Assembly: GCF_011075055.1 (NCBI RefSeq)
Contig: NC_058151.1
Span: 4,854,251-4,918,250, forward strand
Origin: Mangifera indica
Taxonomy: Eukaryota > Streptophyta > Magnoliopsida > Sapindales > Anacardiaceae
Direction of reading: 5' to 3'
DNA length: 64,000 bases
The number at the start of each line of letters is the position of its first letter. The stretch's first letter is position 1. Positions 12,501 to 23,499 of the stretch are shown here, piece by piece. Position numbers and translations under genes: made by a program. Under the pieces are notes generated by a model. It worked only from the letters and a program-made list of their open reading frames with translations. It was not told where the DNA came from and made no database searches.

Positions 12501-14130
12501 TAACACACATGTTGGCTTTAAGATTTCATTAAATTGAAAGGTTAATCCTTGTAATATTTCTCATAATGCTCTTTTTAAAATTTTGCTTTTCTTTTCTTAC
12601 AACTGGTTGTCACATAAAGAGGTATCACTTATTGAACTTCATAATTATATTGGATCTTATAAGACAATCCATTAGCATTTATTGTTATGTAAATATGCTT
12701 CCGCCTTTTAATTCCCAAATGAGAGCTTTAAACCTTAATGAATATGTAGTTTCTTGTTCAATTAACAACATTGTCTTGTTCCATCAATGTATCTCATCCT
12801 ATTGTCATTTTTGAATATCTATTGCCACTTTTGAATATCCATTGCCATCCGTACCAACCATAAATACTACATCAACCATTTTCAAATAGGAAATATCTTA
12901 CAATTAGCGGAAAAAAAAGTTATAACAATATTTGTCAAAATACATGAATATGCGATTGATATTAAAAAATTTTCACGTGTTAAAATATATATTTAAAATA
13001 TAAAAAACCCTATAGTTTTACACACCTACATGCACCCCTAAAAGTTTAAAAATTTACATTTTAGCCCTATCATGCCTCCCTCACCTACTGCACCTACCTT
13101 GTTTACCTTACCCAAAATACTCTTCTAATTTTTTTTCATAAATTATAAGTCAAAATCATATCAATCTTTTATACTAATATAGATTTGAAATAAATAGAAG
13201 GTAAAAAACCATTCTCAAAACTAAAATTAACCACAAATAATAATTGACGAAATAACTAGATATGACTGATTACTCATACCACTACTACCTTAATCCTAAC
13301 AAAGAATTCTACATATTTTGCACATAGTCTTACTCTAAACTATATATACAAGATTAACAATCAACCTTATAACTTATATTAACAATAACAATTGAGAATT
13401 GACCAAAAAAAATAAAATGAATAAATAAAAAGGTAGAAGCGAAAATTAAAAGGTATGATTAATCACTCCTACCATTACTCACCCATGATTTCATTAAATT
13501 TTCAACCAATTTCAAGCAAAACCAAAGATGGTATTATACCTCTAATTAAAATACATAATGATGACGAAGAATTGTTGAAAGAATAAAATTTAAATTATCG
13601 TTATTTATACTAGGAGCAAATCACGCTTACACCTAGAAATCTTTAAAATTTTGATTCAATTCTTGGAAAAAAAAAAAAGAAGAAAAAATGTTATAAGATG
13701 CTTACTTACTTGAATTACAATGAATTTTTTGTTGAATTCCCTTGATTTTTAATTGAATTTTAAACGAAATTGTGGAAAAAGTGTTTGAGCAACTAAGGTT
13801 TACTTAATATTAAAGATGAAGGTAAAATAGGTATTAATTTAGGCTATTGACTATCACCATATAATCTCCAAGGGGTTGATTAACATAATTTAAACTATAT
13901 AAAATTAGGAATTTTAATTAATTTCCATTGTTATTATCATTAATTTTATAGTCCCATCTCATTCGAGTTTGTACCAATCCTCTTTTATTTACAATTTTTT
14001 TACTATTTAATTAATTTTTTCATGTGTTTATGGCCCAATAACTTCAATTAAAACAAACGACAATCAGTAAACCATGTTTAAACCTTTTGCTCTTCCAAAT
14101 GAATAGCCTTCCATTTCACCAATGCATCCC
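12500..14130. repeat. First copy of a duplicated block (remorin upstream-like)
   Basis: Similar to 15270-17575 in the same orientation. Shared landmarks in order: AATGCT near the left end, TAAGACAATCCA, TAACAATATTTGTCAA, TTATACAC-type phrases, GATCACTCCTA-like then TTACTCACCCATG, TTCAAGCAAA, ACTTGAATTACAATGAATTT, CCATCTCATTCGAGT, and CATGTTTAAACC near the right end. Copy 1 lacks the insertion present in copy 2 at 16258-16929. It ends before any gene start. A C-rich stretch (about 14128-14156) follows. Confidence 0.8.
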
Positions 14131-14244
14131 CCCTTCCCTTGTGCCCCCCACCCCCCAAAAACAAAAAAAATAAAGTCCATGTCTCGATTTCATCATTTCC
14201 ACCAGTTTCATGTGGTACATGCCTTTTAGAAATCTACCATTAAA

Positions 14245-15290
14245 TCAAATCAATAGATGACAATACTTTTGAAACATTCTTATTGAGCACTATAATGCCA
14301 TGAAAAAAACTTATTAGAATCATTAATTTCAATACATATGATTGTATCGAGGTTATATAACTCAAGGTTATAACAATACTTTGATAGAAGCATAAATGAC
14401 TTCTCTGTGAACGTCTCAACGCATTTAAAGCTCAATTATGGGGCATGGCAGGATTTTTTGTTTGAAATGTCAATCTTGAACATGTTTATCATAGTAGTGG
14501 TGATTTCTTTTGTCTTGTAAATATGATTAACTATGCTAAACATTGTTTTTAAAATGTGTCTCAGTGCCCATGCAACAACTTGCCTATAATGAGGCATGAT
14601 TTGACCCCTGGAAGAAGTGTGGTCATTATCTAAGCAACATAATTCAAATTAGTTAGAACCCTCAATCTTTATTGCTCCTACCTGTCATCAAGATTACTCA
14701 AGTAAACATGTGATCTTCCACCAAAACTTGGTTCACTGTAAAACTTTGCATTAGATGCATGTCTTTTAAATGCATCTTATAGCACTTTTTTATTGGAAAA
14801 AATATCATGTAATTTAAAACTCATATCGTGTCCTATAAAACCATCATCAATACCCTCATAAGGAATATTTATAAAAGGCAATGAAACTCATTGCATTGAT
14901 TCAAAAATAGTGACATAAACATTTACTATAGTTGTACCATGGTAAATTAGACCTTCACATGCCTTCCACTAAATCAGGCTCTCTCACTCTGATCCACACA
15001 TGATATATGTGGACTTGTTTCAACATGAAATGTTTCATCAAACTCAGGATCTTTCATTGGAATATCATCCATCTTTGTCCCTTGATCGAATACACCCCAA
15101 GTTGGTAATTTGCCCTTTCAACCATGAACCTATTCTATAACAGTCACCAACAACTCTATATCATCCTCAACATCTTCATCACTAATATCAACGTTCACGT
15201 TACACCTTTCATCTTCTTTTGAGTCACATTATGGTTATGTCATTTCCATCTTAACTAGCACACAGTGTGAATCCTTTTTCATTGAATTAA
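14245..15290 (-). pseudogene. MULE transposase, N-terminal half remnant
   Basis: The minus strand downward from about 15290 has an acidic stretch (ISDEDVEDDIELL), then a FSNKKVL-DAFKRHA-like DNA-binding region start, and near 14290-14420 SFMLLSKYCYNLELYNLDTI followed by a degenerate NKFFSWHYSAQ. These correspond to the acidic leader, the MuDR DNA-binding region and the segment just before the catalytic domain of MULE transposases. Many stops. It breaks off where block copy 1 ends, so the DDE domain is missing. It is probably from the same family as the fragment at 11.8-12.5 kb, but the two do not abut. Confidence 0.6.
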
Positions 15291-16257
15291 AAGGTTCATG
15301 CGTGTGTTGTTCCTCAGAATGCTTTTTATAAAATTTTACTCTTCTTTCCTTACTACTAGTGTCATATATAAAGGTGTCACTTGTTTCATTTTTTAACTAA
15401 TGCTGTCAAATATCGAATATCATGATCATCTTGAATCTCATAAGACAATCCACTAATTTAGTTTTCAACATTCATTGTTATGTGAATATGTTTTTGTCTT
15501 GTATTAATTTTCAAACAAAAGTTCAAAGCCATAATCAATCCTTTGTATATAGTTTCTTATTCAATTATTAACATGCTATAATTCAAACTAACGTATCTCA
15601 TCATGTTTTCATTTTCAAATATCTACTATCCTCTGTATCCAACCATAAATACCTACATTAGCCATTTTTAAAAAGGAAAAATCCTACAATTAGCAAAAAA
15701 TTATAACAATATTTGTCAAGATATATGAATATACAATGATATTTGGAAAATTCCACATGTTAATATATATATATATATATATATATAAAATTTGTAAACT
15801 ATCAAAAAACCACATAGTTTTATATATCTGTAAAGCATCCCCAAAGATTTAAAAATTTATATTTTAGCTGTATCATGCCTACCTTGTCTACGCTGTCCAA
15901 AATACTCTTACCCTTAGTTTGATCTAATTTTTTCACAAATTATAATTCAAACTCATATAAATCTTTCAAACATATATTTATTTAAAGTTAATAAAAGGTT
16001 AAATACCATTCTTAAAATTAAAATTAACTACAAGCAAAAATTGACAAAATAACAAAGTAGGATTGATTACTTCTACCACTATTACCTTAATTCTATTAAA
16101 AATTTCTACATATTTTGCACAAAATATAAGTCTTAACCATACATACCAGGTTAACAATCATACATATAACTCATATTAAAAATAACAATTGAGAATTAAC
16201 CAAAAAAAAGAAAAGAAGGTAGGAGCAAAAGATAAAAGGTATGTTTGATCACTCCTA

Positions 16258-16929
16258 GGGTGCGTTTGGTTGGGGGATTTTATGAGTATCTTAGTAATAT
16301 ATTTTTTATTTATTTGTTTGGTTTGTCAGTAATAAAATATTACAGTAATCTTTTATTATCAATGCTGACGTGACATGTAATATATGTGGTAATCTGATTA
16401 CCACCTTTACCTTAGGTATTTAAAGATGAGCAATGCTATGTGTACCTATTTTTGGTACATAATTCATGTACACAGTGATGTGTTATCGTGTAATTAGGTG
16501 ATTTTAAAACATGTGTTATCATATGATAAAGAAATATCTAATCACATGATAACACCTCATCTGTGTACACAAATTGTGTACCAAAAATGGGTACACATAG
16601 TTTTATTGTTTAAAGATTACTGAGGTAATCTTGAGTTTATTATAATTATATTATTATTTATTAATTTTTTGAGATAAAAATAAATTTATTTTTAATTAAT
16701 ATGACAAATAAAATAAAAAATATTTAAAAATAATTATATTCAAGGGCATTTAAGTCAAATAATTTACTAGTAATATTTTATTACTTTAACTAAACACAAT
16801 AATTATTTATACTTATCAAATTTTATCAAACATAGTAATCATTTATACCTATTAATCTTCTAAGTAATCTATTTTCAAGGTAATCTTTCTATTTGAGTAA
16901 TAAAATATTATCCAAACCAAACGCCTCCC
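16258..16929. mobile_element. Tourist-like (PIF/Harbinger-type) MITE
   Basis: It begins GGGTGCGTTTGGTTGGGG and ends with the complement of GGGAGGCGTTTGGTTTGG, flanked by TA on each side (CTA left, TAA right). The corresponding position in block copy 1 has no insert (CACTCCTA then CCATTACTCACCC), which confirms the ends. No coding sequence. A second MITE is inserted inside. The terminal motif and a T(A/T)A-like target fit Tourist/Harbinger elements; the family call is inference. Confidence 0.8.
16428..16608. mobile_element. Nested MITE with perfect 9-bp target duplication
   Basis: It begins GAGCAATGCTATGTGTACC and ends with the complement of CAATAAAACTATGTGTACCC. TTTAAAGAT flanks it on both sides (16419-16427 and 16609-16617). 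The interior is strongly self-complementary. A 9-bp duplication is the hallmark of Mutator-type transposition, so this is probably a MULE-derived MITE. Length 181 bp, no coding capacity. Confidence 0.82.
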
Positions 16930-17635
16930 TAATGTTACTCACCCATGGTTTCATCAAATTTTCAATAAATTTCAAGCAAAAGTAAACATAGTACCTTTAA
17001 CAAAAATACACAATAATGATAGAAAATTGACGAAAGAATATGATTAAAATTATAGTTATATATATTAGGAGCAAATCACATCTACCCCAAGAAATCTTTG
17101 GATTTAATTCTTAAAAAAATAAAAAGACAACGTAATAAAATGCTTAATTACTTGAATTACAATGAATTTGTTGTTGAAATTATTTGATTTTTAACTGAAT
17201 TTTAAATAAAATGGTAGAAGAAGTGTTTGAGAGGTAGGTTAAAGTCTACATAAGGACATAAGGTTAGAAATGAGATAAAGCAAATATTAATTTAGGCTTT
17301 TGACTAAGTCAATATAATCTCATGAATGTTAGCTAATTATCATTTAGATCTATAAAATTAGGTTATTTTAATTAATTTCCACCTTTAATATCCCTAGTTT
17401 TATAGTTCCATCTCATTCGAGTCTGGACCCCATCTCCCCTAATTTACATTTATTATACTATTTAATTAATTTCTTCATATATCAGTGGTTCAGTAACTTC
17501 AGTTAAAACAAACAGTGTCAGTAGACTATGTTTAAACCCTTCACTCTTCTAAACAAACCGCCATCCATTTCAGCCTCTTCACTTCTCCCTTTTTAACACA
17601 CACAAATACAAACGCACCACTGTCCAAACTTGGAC

Positions 17636-18746
17636 ATGTTAAATCCTCAAAGGGCCATCACCAATGAAGAAAACGACCAACCTCATCATGATCACCACGG
17701 TGATGAACCCAACATCAGAGACATCCACGCTTTGACCCCACCTCACCCTCCTCCGGTGAACCGTGGCCGTAGAAGAGAGACTTGGGAGAATACTAGCCAT
17801 CGATCATCGGTCAATTCCGTGTCCAGTGAAGTAGCTTCAAGTGAGAATTTTACCACCATGAGCAGAGAATTCAACGCTTTAGTTCTTGCGGGCTCGGCTA
17901 TAGAGAATAATGAAACTGATACGATGATGAACAACAACAACAACAACAACAACAACGACAATAATAACAATAATAGTCACTTGGCGAGGATTGGAGAGGA
18001 TGAGATACCGGAAGAGACTAATCCTTTGGCTATAGTACCGAATAATAGTCCGTTGGAATCGGGTCTGGATTCGAGAGGAGTGGGTTCTGGCACCGGAGGC
18101 ATTAATTGTGATATTTCGGTGCAGAGAGTGAAGAAAGAAGAGGTGGAGATGAAGATATCAGCATGGCAAAACGCCAAGATTTCGAAGACTAATAATCGGT
18201 TTAAGAGAGAAGAGGCGATCATTAATGGGTGGGAAAGTGAGCAAGTGGAAAAGGCTAATTGTTGGATGAAGAAAGTTGAGGTAATCAATTTTATAGTTTT
18301 TGCATGGATGATGAATGATGGATATAATTAGTTGGTTCATGCAGGAAGTGAATTTATTAGCAGCTAATGATTATCATTAGTGAAAGTTTTGATTAAGCAA
18401 ATATGATTCTTTGTCTCCATCATTAGTATTGTTTGTGGGTTTCTAATTGTAATTATATTCTTTTTACTTATTATTATCATCTTGGTTACTTCTTTTATTT
18501 TCTGTTTAAGAAAAATAATATCTTAATTGAGTTTGTGTTTGTGTGATTGTGTAGAGGAAGCTAGAAGAGAAGAGAGCAAGAGCCCTGGAGAAGATGCAAA
18601 ATTCTAAGGCCAAAGCACACAGAAAAGCTGAAGAAAGGAGGGCATCATCGGAGGCTAAGAGGGGAACAAAACTGGCCAGAGTTCATGAAGTTGCCAATTT
18701 GATGAGAGCTGTAGGAAGAGCTCCAGTTAAACGATCTTTCTGTTAA
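17636..18746 (+). CDS. Remorin family protein (two exons, group-4-like)
   Basis: Exons 17636-18280 and 18555-18746, joined in phase 0 across a GT...AG intron (GTAATC to TTGTGTAG), encode 278 residues. The start is the first ATG (MLNPQRAITN); the frame extends upstream only through a TTG. The C-terminal ~110 residues form the remorin_C domain: SAWQNAKISKTNNRFKREEA, INGWESEQVEKA, WMKK, then in exon 2 RKLEEKRARALEKMQNSKAK, a lysine/arginine-rich coiled coil, and LMRAVGRAPVKRSFC. The ending resembles remorin C-terminal anchors, which bind the inner plasma membrane and can be S-acylated; the terminal Cys fits that. The N-terminal half is low-complexity and probably disordered, with a run of Asn (about residues 100-115). 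Remorins organise membrane nanodomains and act in immunity, symbiosis and cell-to-cell movement. Length and the long variable N-terminus resemble group 4. No frameshift is seen; probably functional. Confidence 0.93.
17931..17975 (+). repeat. (AAC/AAT)n trinucleotide repeat inside remorin exon 1
   Basis: About nine AAC units followed by interrupted AAT/AAC units, encoding an Asn tract broken by one Asp. In-frame length changes would be tolerated, so it is likely polymorphic. Confidence 0.9.
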
Positions 18747-18749
18747 TTT

Positions 18750-20300
18750 CTATAATTATTATTGATATCATTGTCATATAATGAACATCCTCCGGCTCTT
18801 CCTTCTATTATTTCTTTCTTTTAAAAGAAGAGCTAGTGTGGACAGTTATGAACAAAAGCTGTTAAAGTTTTGAGAGTTTGGAAGAAAGGTGTGTGTTCGT
18901 TTGTAAATTAATTATATTTAATTATTAGTGCCTTATTTTTATTGGTATAGAGTTGGTGCTTAGTGCTTAATGCTCAATCGTACATCTGAGTTTTATATTG
19001 TCTAAACTATCTATGAATCAATTGAGACTTTTCATCCCTGTTCCGGGTTATGGCCATGGGGCTTCATCTTAATTGGCAAGCTCTGCATCAGGGGAAAAAT
19101 AATTTGAAAACATATTTAAAATCCAAATTTTAATTACTGGGTGTTATTTAAAATTAAAAATCTTCTTTACTTCACTACACAAATTAATTATAATGTGATA
19201 ATTTATTTTTTTTTCTTCTTCTAAATATGGTAGACAAACTCAACAAATTGTCACACCAATGAATTGGGGTCAATCAATATCACCAATAATCTCCAAATAA
19301 GATTCTAGTTTCTATTCCAGCAAGAATGAGCCCAAATGATAAAATTGAACACACACAGCTTCAGTACTGTTGTGGAATTCTTAAAAATTCACCGAAAGCC
19401 ATGAAAAGAGGAAACTTGCAATCAACCACTCTTTCCCTTTCACTAAAACTGATTTAAAAGGCATGATTAACACAATTGAAAACAACAATTAAAAAGCATT
19501 TCAAGTGTTCACCCTTGATTTGCGTTAGCACAGGATTAACACGCTTAAAAAACCTAAGCATATATTCCATTTTGATAGCTCTAATAATTCTCATTTGATT
19601 AAACAAATTTGGTGGGCTAATTTGTTTTAGCCATTGTCACATTTCAACAATAGTACCCACAAAACCTACTTCAAGAAGGTGCCTAGTTTTCCTTATAATT
19701 GCTGGTGACCACCATCACAATCACACTATTTTAAAGTAATTAATAATTCAGTCAGATCTGTTATGCGCTTGACACAATTTCTAAATGTTGCGTGAATTGA
19801 ATGTGTATTCTACTGCTGACAATGATGTGTGATGAAAAAAAAAATCTTCTGAAATTTGATTTTTCACTATGATGATGATAATTGTATTGGCATAGCATTA
19901 GCCAATATTTTCTACTGGGGAAAAAAGTGATTGGCTCCATCAAATAATTATTGAAATGCTTTAAGTTGAAGATCTTACAGATTCAACATTGCACACATGT
20001 TAAAGAAGGAATATGAAAATTTTCAAGATCATATACAGCATGAAGCTTGATCTTATGGACTTGAGCATCAGAATTTTAATTTTAAAGTTCAAGTTTAGGA
20101 TCCAAAATTACATTCAAGGATAAAAGAAATGGTAATACCTTGGGAAGGTTCCTTGAATTCTTTCGGATCCTGAAATTGAACTCTGAAGTTGTGAAAATAA
20201 AGTATGTTATTGAACACCGAAGAGAACTATCAAGTGAAGTGAGGAACCTGGCTTTGAAATGCAAGGTATCATGAAACTAGAAAGATTGATGATATGAAAA
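18750..20300. other. Intergenic between remorin and the PPR gene
   Basis: The first few hundred bases should hold the remorin 3' UTR; the last few hundred (about 20040-20300) may hold the 3' end of the convergent PPR transcript. Both are inferred from position. No other gene or transposon recognised. Confidence 0.45.
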
Positions 20301-20305
20301 TACAT

Positions 20306-22540
20306 TCAATAATCAAACTTTGATTTCATCTCATCACTTAGTAGATCCAAGTTTGCATAAATTTCTCTACTTCTTGGATGGTCTTTGCTGCTTGCTATGA
20401 ACCAATGGACCGTGTTGTTGATCTCAATCCAGCTACATCCTGCTTCTTTACTTAACTTCAAGTCATTCATAGCTGTTCTAACTTTGGCTGCCTCGTCCAA
20501 CATTCCTTCTCTAGCATACATATTTGAAACAAGTATATAAGACCCAGCCTCTTCAGGCTCTAAGTTCAGCAAATGTTTTGAAGCCAAAATGCTAAAACTC
20601 AAATCCCCAGTTAATTTAGAGACACTGACCAATGTTCTCCAAAGCAGAGGTGAGTGTGGATAAGGGGAACTTTTAACAAGATTCATGGCTTCGGACAAAA
20701 GACCAGCTCTGCCCAATAGATCAACCATGCAATTAAAGTGCTCAAGTATTGGTTTTATTCCATATATTGGTTCAATTTCATTGAATAAGCATATGCCATC
20801 TTCCCATAACCCAGAGTAAATGCAGGCTTGAAGAACAGCCAATACTGTGATTTCATCAGGTATAAAACCTTCATGTTTCATCTCTTTGAAAAGCAAGAGT
20901 GCTTTTTTACCTTGCCCATGAAGGGCATATGCAGAAAGTATTGCGTTCCATGATACAACATTGTGTCCACTCATACCTTTGAACATTTGATAGGCATCTT
21001 CAATGCTTCCACATTTGGCATACATGGAAATTAAAGCATTTCCTACAATTAAATCTGTTTCATACCCTGATTTAATTGAATAGCCATGAAGACTACTGCC
21101 TCTAACTAAACAAGATTTGTTAGCAGATTGACTAATGAGCCGTGAAAAAGTCACATTATCTGGTCTCATACCAGCTAATCTCTGCTGACTAAACAAAAGC
21201 ATGGCATCTTCTTCATTGGCTCCATTTGTTTCCATAAATCCAACAAGAAGAGCATTAAATAAAGCAGCATTTTTACCTGAGACACCATCAAAAAGCATTC
21301 TTGCAGACTTCAGGTTCCCACATTTGGCATACAAATCAACTAAACCAGTTCCAATACTGGCATCACCTAAATGACCAAGTTTTATCACAAAACCATGGAG
21401 TTGAAGTCCAAATTCCAAGTTTCTACACTCTGAGCAGGCATCAATCACAGTTACTAAACTACTTGAGTCACAAAAAATGCCATGGTCTAGTAATTCCAAG
21501 AACAAATTAATGGCTTTCCCTCCAAGACCACTCTTCAGATACCCTGACATAAGGGCAGTCCAAGAAATCAAATTTCTTCCATTCACTGTATTAAACATTC
21601 TCTCAGCTTCATCAACCATTCCACACTTCCCATACATTGTTACTAATGCATTTCCAACTGAAACCTTCCTATCTAAGCTGTACTTAATAGCAACCCCATG
21701 TAGTTGTTTTCCCTCTTCAAAACCTACATTCTCGCAGCACAAGCTAATTATATTTGTGAATGTATAATCATTTGGCTCCAAACCACAAGTTAGCAGATGA
21801 ACAAATACCTCAAAAGCTTTATCCGCGTAACCTGCCTTATCATATTCCAAAATCATTAAATTCAAGCACCTAACATCTTTATAAACCAAGCTATGAAAAA
21901 TTTTCTCCGCATCATCAAAGAATCCGCTTCTTGAATACATGGAAATTAAAGAAGTTGCAACAAAAACATTTTTTTCAAACCCATTTTTTATGACAAAACC
22001 ATGAATTTGCTCACCAAGAATCCGATCATTTTTCGAGCTACAAGCTTGTAAAACAACAGAACAAGTATGCTGGTTGAACTTCTCGTCCAAACGACACATA
22101 TCGAGTGCAATTCTAAATACAGACTCGTAATCCCCATTCTCTAAATAGCCTTTTATTAATGAAGTCCAAGTAATGGTGTTTCTCTCAAGTGTTTCATCGA
22201 ACACCCGTTGCGCATCATCCAATTTCTTAAATTTTGAATAGAGATTGACAAGATTATTGGCCTGAAAGGTGTGGTCTTGAGAGCCTGATTTCAGTAAAAA
22301 GGCATGAACCGTTTGACCCAATTGTAGGGTTTCAGAGCCAACTGAGATTTTGAGGAGCTGAGGCCAGTCATCGTGAAGAGCAATTTGTTCACAAGATGAA
22401 ACACTTGAAATGGAACAAAATTGTTTTGTGTACTGTGGAAAGTTCTTATTACTGGGTAATTTTGTGTTTAATTGAGGAAAATATTCATAAGATTTCAATG
22501 GCCAAAGCAGAAAGTTGGCGGGAAACAGAAGATTAAGCAT
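20306..22540 (-). CDS. Pentatricopeptide repeat protein, PLS class with E/E+ domains
   Basis: A single uninterrupted frame of 744 codons, intronless like most plant PPR genes. Tandem ~31-36-residue PPR motifs of alternating P, L and S type begin near residue 90; typical phrases are NLVNLYSKFKKLDDAQRVFD, WTSLIKGYLENGDYESVF, NALVTMYGKCGMVDEAERMF and NALISMYAKCGSIEDAYQMF. The C-terminal ~115 residues are E/E+ domains (LEPEEAGSYILVSNMYAREG, GCSWIEINNTVHWFI, HPRSREIY). The protein stops without a DYW deaminase domain. The N-terminal ~50 residues are poor in acidic residues and rich in Ser/Lys/aromatics, compatible with a mitochondrial or plastid transit peptide. Such proteins bind organelle RNA, most often guiding C-to-U editing with a separate deaminase partner; the RNA target cannot be read here. 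Divergent with the P1 gene, 329 bp between start codons. No defects seen. Confidence 0.95.
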   Translation of the reverse strand: MLNLLFPANFLLWPLKSYEYFPQLNTKLPSNKNFPQYTKQFCSISSVSSCEQIALHDDWPQLLKISVGSETLQLGQTVHAFLLKSGSQDHTFQANNLVNLYSKFKKLDDAQRVFDETLERNTITWTSLIKGYLENGDYESVFRIALDMCRLDEKFNQHTCSVVLQACSSKNDRILGEQIHGFVIKNGFEKNVFVATSLISMYSRSGFFDDAEKIFHSLVYKDVRCLNLMILEYDKAGYADKAFEVFVHLLTCGLEPNDYTFTNIISLCCENVGFEEGKQLHGVAIKYSLDRKVSVGNALVTMYGKCGMVDEAERMFNTVNGRNLISWTALMSGYLKSGLGGKAINLFLELLDHGIFCDSSSLVTVIDACSECRNLEFGLQLHGFVIKLGHLGDASIGTGLVDLYAKCGNLKSARMLFDGVSGKNAALFNALLVGFMETNGANEEDAMLLFSQQRLAGMRPDNVTFSRLISQSANKSCLVRGSSLHGYSIKSGYETDLIVGNALISMYAKCGSIEDAYQMFKGMSGHNVVSWNAILSAYALHGQGKKALLLFKEMKHEGFIPDEITVLAVLQACIYSGLWEDGICLFNEIEPIYGIKPILEHFNCMVDLLGRAGLLSEAMNLVKSSPYPHSPLLWRTLVSVSKLTGDLSFSILASKHLLNLEPEEAGSYILVSNMYAREGMLDEAAKVRTAMNDLKLSKEAGCSWIEINNTVHWFIASSKDHPRSREIYANLDLLSDEMKSKFDY

Positions 22541-22869
22541 GGGGTTTTGTCAATTTTTATATTCTTAGCCTATTACGGTATTATAATATTCAGAGACTTC
22601 GTCCGCTAATTAGGTTTTGAATGGGCCGCATATTATAGCCCCAGCCCTATTGACACCCCACTTAAAAACCCTAACCCTAATTTCATTTTCTCAGTTTGGA
22701 CTTTGAAGCAACGTGACCAGTTGCAGAAATAAAGAAAAAGTATTTATCAGCAGATCATTAGGTAACAAATTAACACTTTTAATTGTTGTTCAATCGTCTG
22801 GTCTTTCTAAACTTTTTAACATTTAATTTGGTGATTTTGTTTGTAATTTTAGTGAATTGAAGTCAAACG
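22541..22869. promoter_or_regulatory. Divergent promoter of the PPR and ribosomal P1 genes
   Basis: The 329 bp between two opposite ATGs contain a site-II-type TGGGCC at 22622-22627 and a telo-box AAAACCCTAACCCTAA at about 22665-22680, 190-205 bp before the P1 ATG. Telo-box plus site II is the known signature of plant ribosomal protein promoters, and site II is also common upstream of PPR and organelle-targeted genes. A possible 5' UTR intron of P1 runs from a GGTAAC near 22761 to a TTTTAG near 22851; this is inference. Confidence 0.7.
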
Positions 22870-23496
22870 ATGTCGCTTGGAGAGATTGCTTGCAGTTATG
22901 CTTGTATGATCCTCCATGATGATGGTATCGCCATCACTGTATCCAACATATACTGTGCCTTTTCTTATTTGCTTTATGCTTTTAATTTCTTGTTAAGATA
23001 ATAGAATGAAAATTAGCGTTGAACCAGCCTGATTGTTTAGTTTCATCTTCTTTTAAGGGCCTCCTCTTTTTTTTTTTTTTTTTTTCGCTATTTAAGATAA
23101 ATTGTAGTTTCGGGGTGGGAAATGGATTTTCCTTAATAGTATCTATAGGCGGATAAGATTGCTCAATTGGTGAAAGCATCCAATTTAACTGTTGAATCCT
23201 ATTGGCCTAGCTTGTTTGCGAAGCTGGTAGAGAAACGAAACATCGATGACCTTATTATGAATGTGGGTGCTGGTGGTGGTGGTGCTGCCACTGCTGCTAC
23301 TGCACCAGCTGGTGTTTCTGCCCCTGCCGGAGCCACCACTGCCGCTCCACAGGAGGAGAAGAAGGTAAGTTTATTATCCGAATATTGAATGCAAGTATAT
23401 AGGTGGATTTGTGATATCTTATATGCCCATGAAATATTGCAGGAAGAACCCAAGGAAGAGAGCGACGATGATATGGGATTTAGCTTGTTTGATTAG
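22870..23496 (+). CDS. RPP1: 60S acidic ribosomal protein P1 (three exons)
   Basis: Exons 22870-22938, 23149-23364 and 23443-23496 join in phase 0 at GT...AG introns to give 112 residues, the usual plant P1 length. Exon 1 encodes [20 protein letters not shown] followed by AIT; exon 2 starts [20 protein letters not shown] and includes [20 protein letters not shown] and the Ala/Gly-rich hinge; exon 3 encodes [17 protein letters not shown], the conserved acidic tail. P1 pairs with P2 on P0 to form the lateral stalk of the large ribosomal subunit, which recruits elongation factors through the GFSLFD tail. An upstream telo-box supports the identity. All key parts are intact. The plant genome probably holds paralogues, so the locus number cannot be given. 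Confidence 0.95.
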
Positions 23497-23499
23497 AAA

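Larger units (their letters stand above)
15270..17575. repeat. Second copy of the duplicated block, upstream of remorin
   Basis: Second copy of the 12500-14130 block, ending about 60 bp before the remorin ATG. Its right end (GACTATGTTTAAACCC, CCATCCATTTCA) therefore forms the gene's proximal promoter and 5' UTR. It is longer than copy 1 mainly because of the 672-bp MITE at 16258-16929. A TA dinucleotide microsatellite lies at about 15765-15787. Similarity continues left of both copies to about 20-40 bp beyond the AATGCT landmark. Confidence 0.8.

Noticed and set aside
17743..18340. Minus-strand open frames opposite remorin exon 1
   Set aside because: Antisense shadows of the remorin coding sequence, including a poly-Leu run opposite the Asn tract.
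21301..21767. Plus-strand open frames opposite the PPR gene
   Set aside because: Antisense shadows of a long intact PPR frame.
23199..23453. Minus-strand Ala/Pro-rich open frame
   Set aside because: Antisense of P1 exon 2, whose Ala/Gly hinge gives an Ala/Pro-rich complement.
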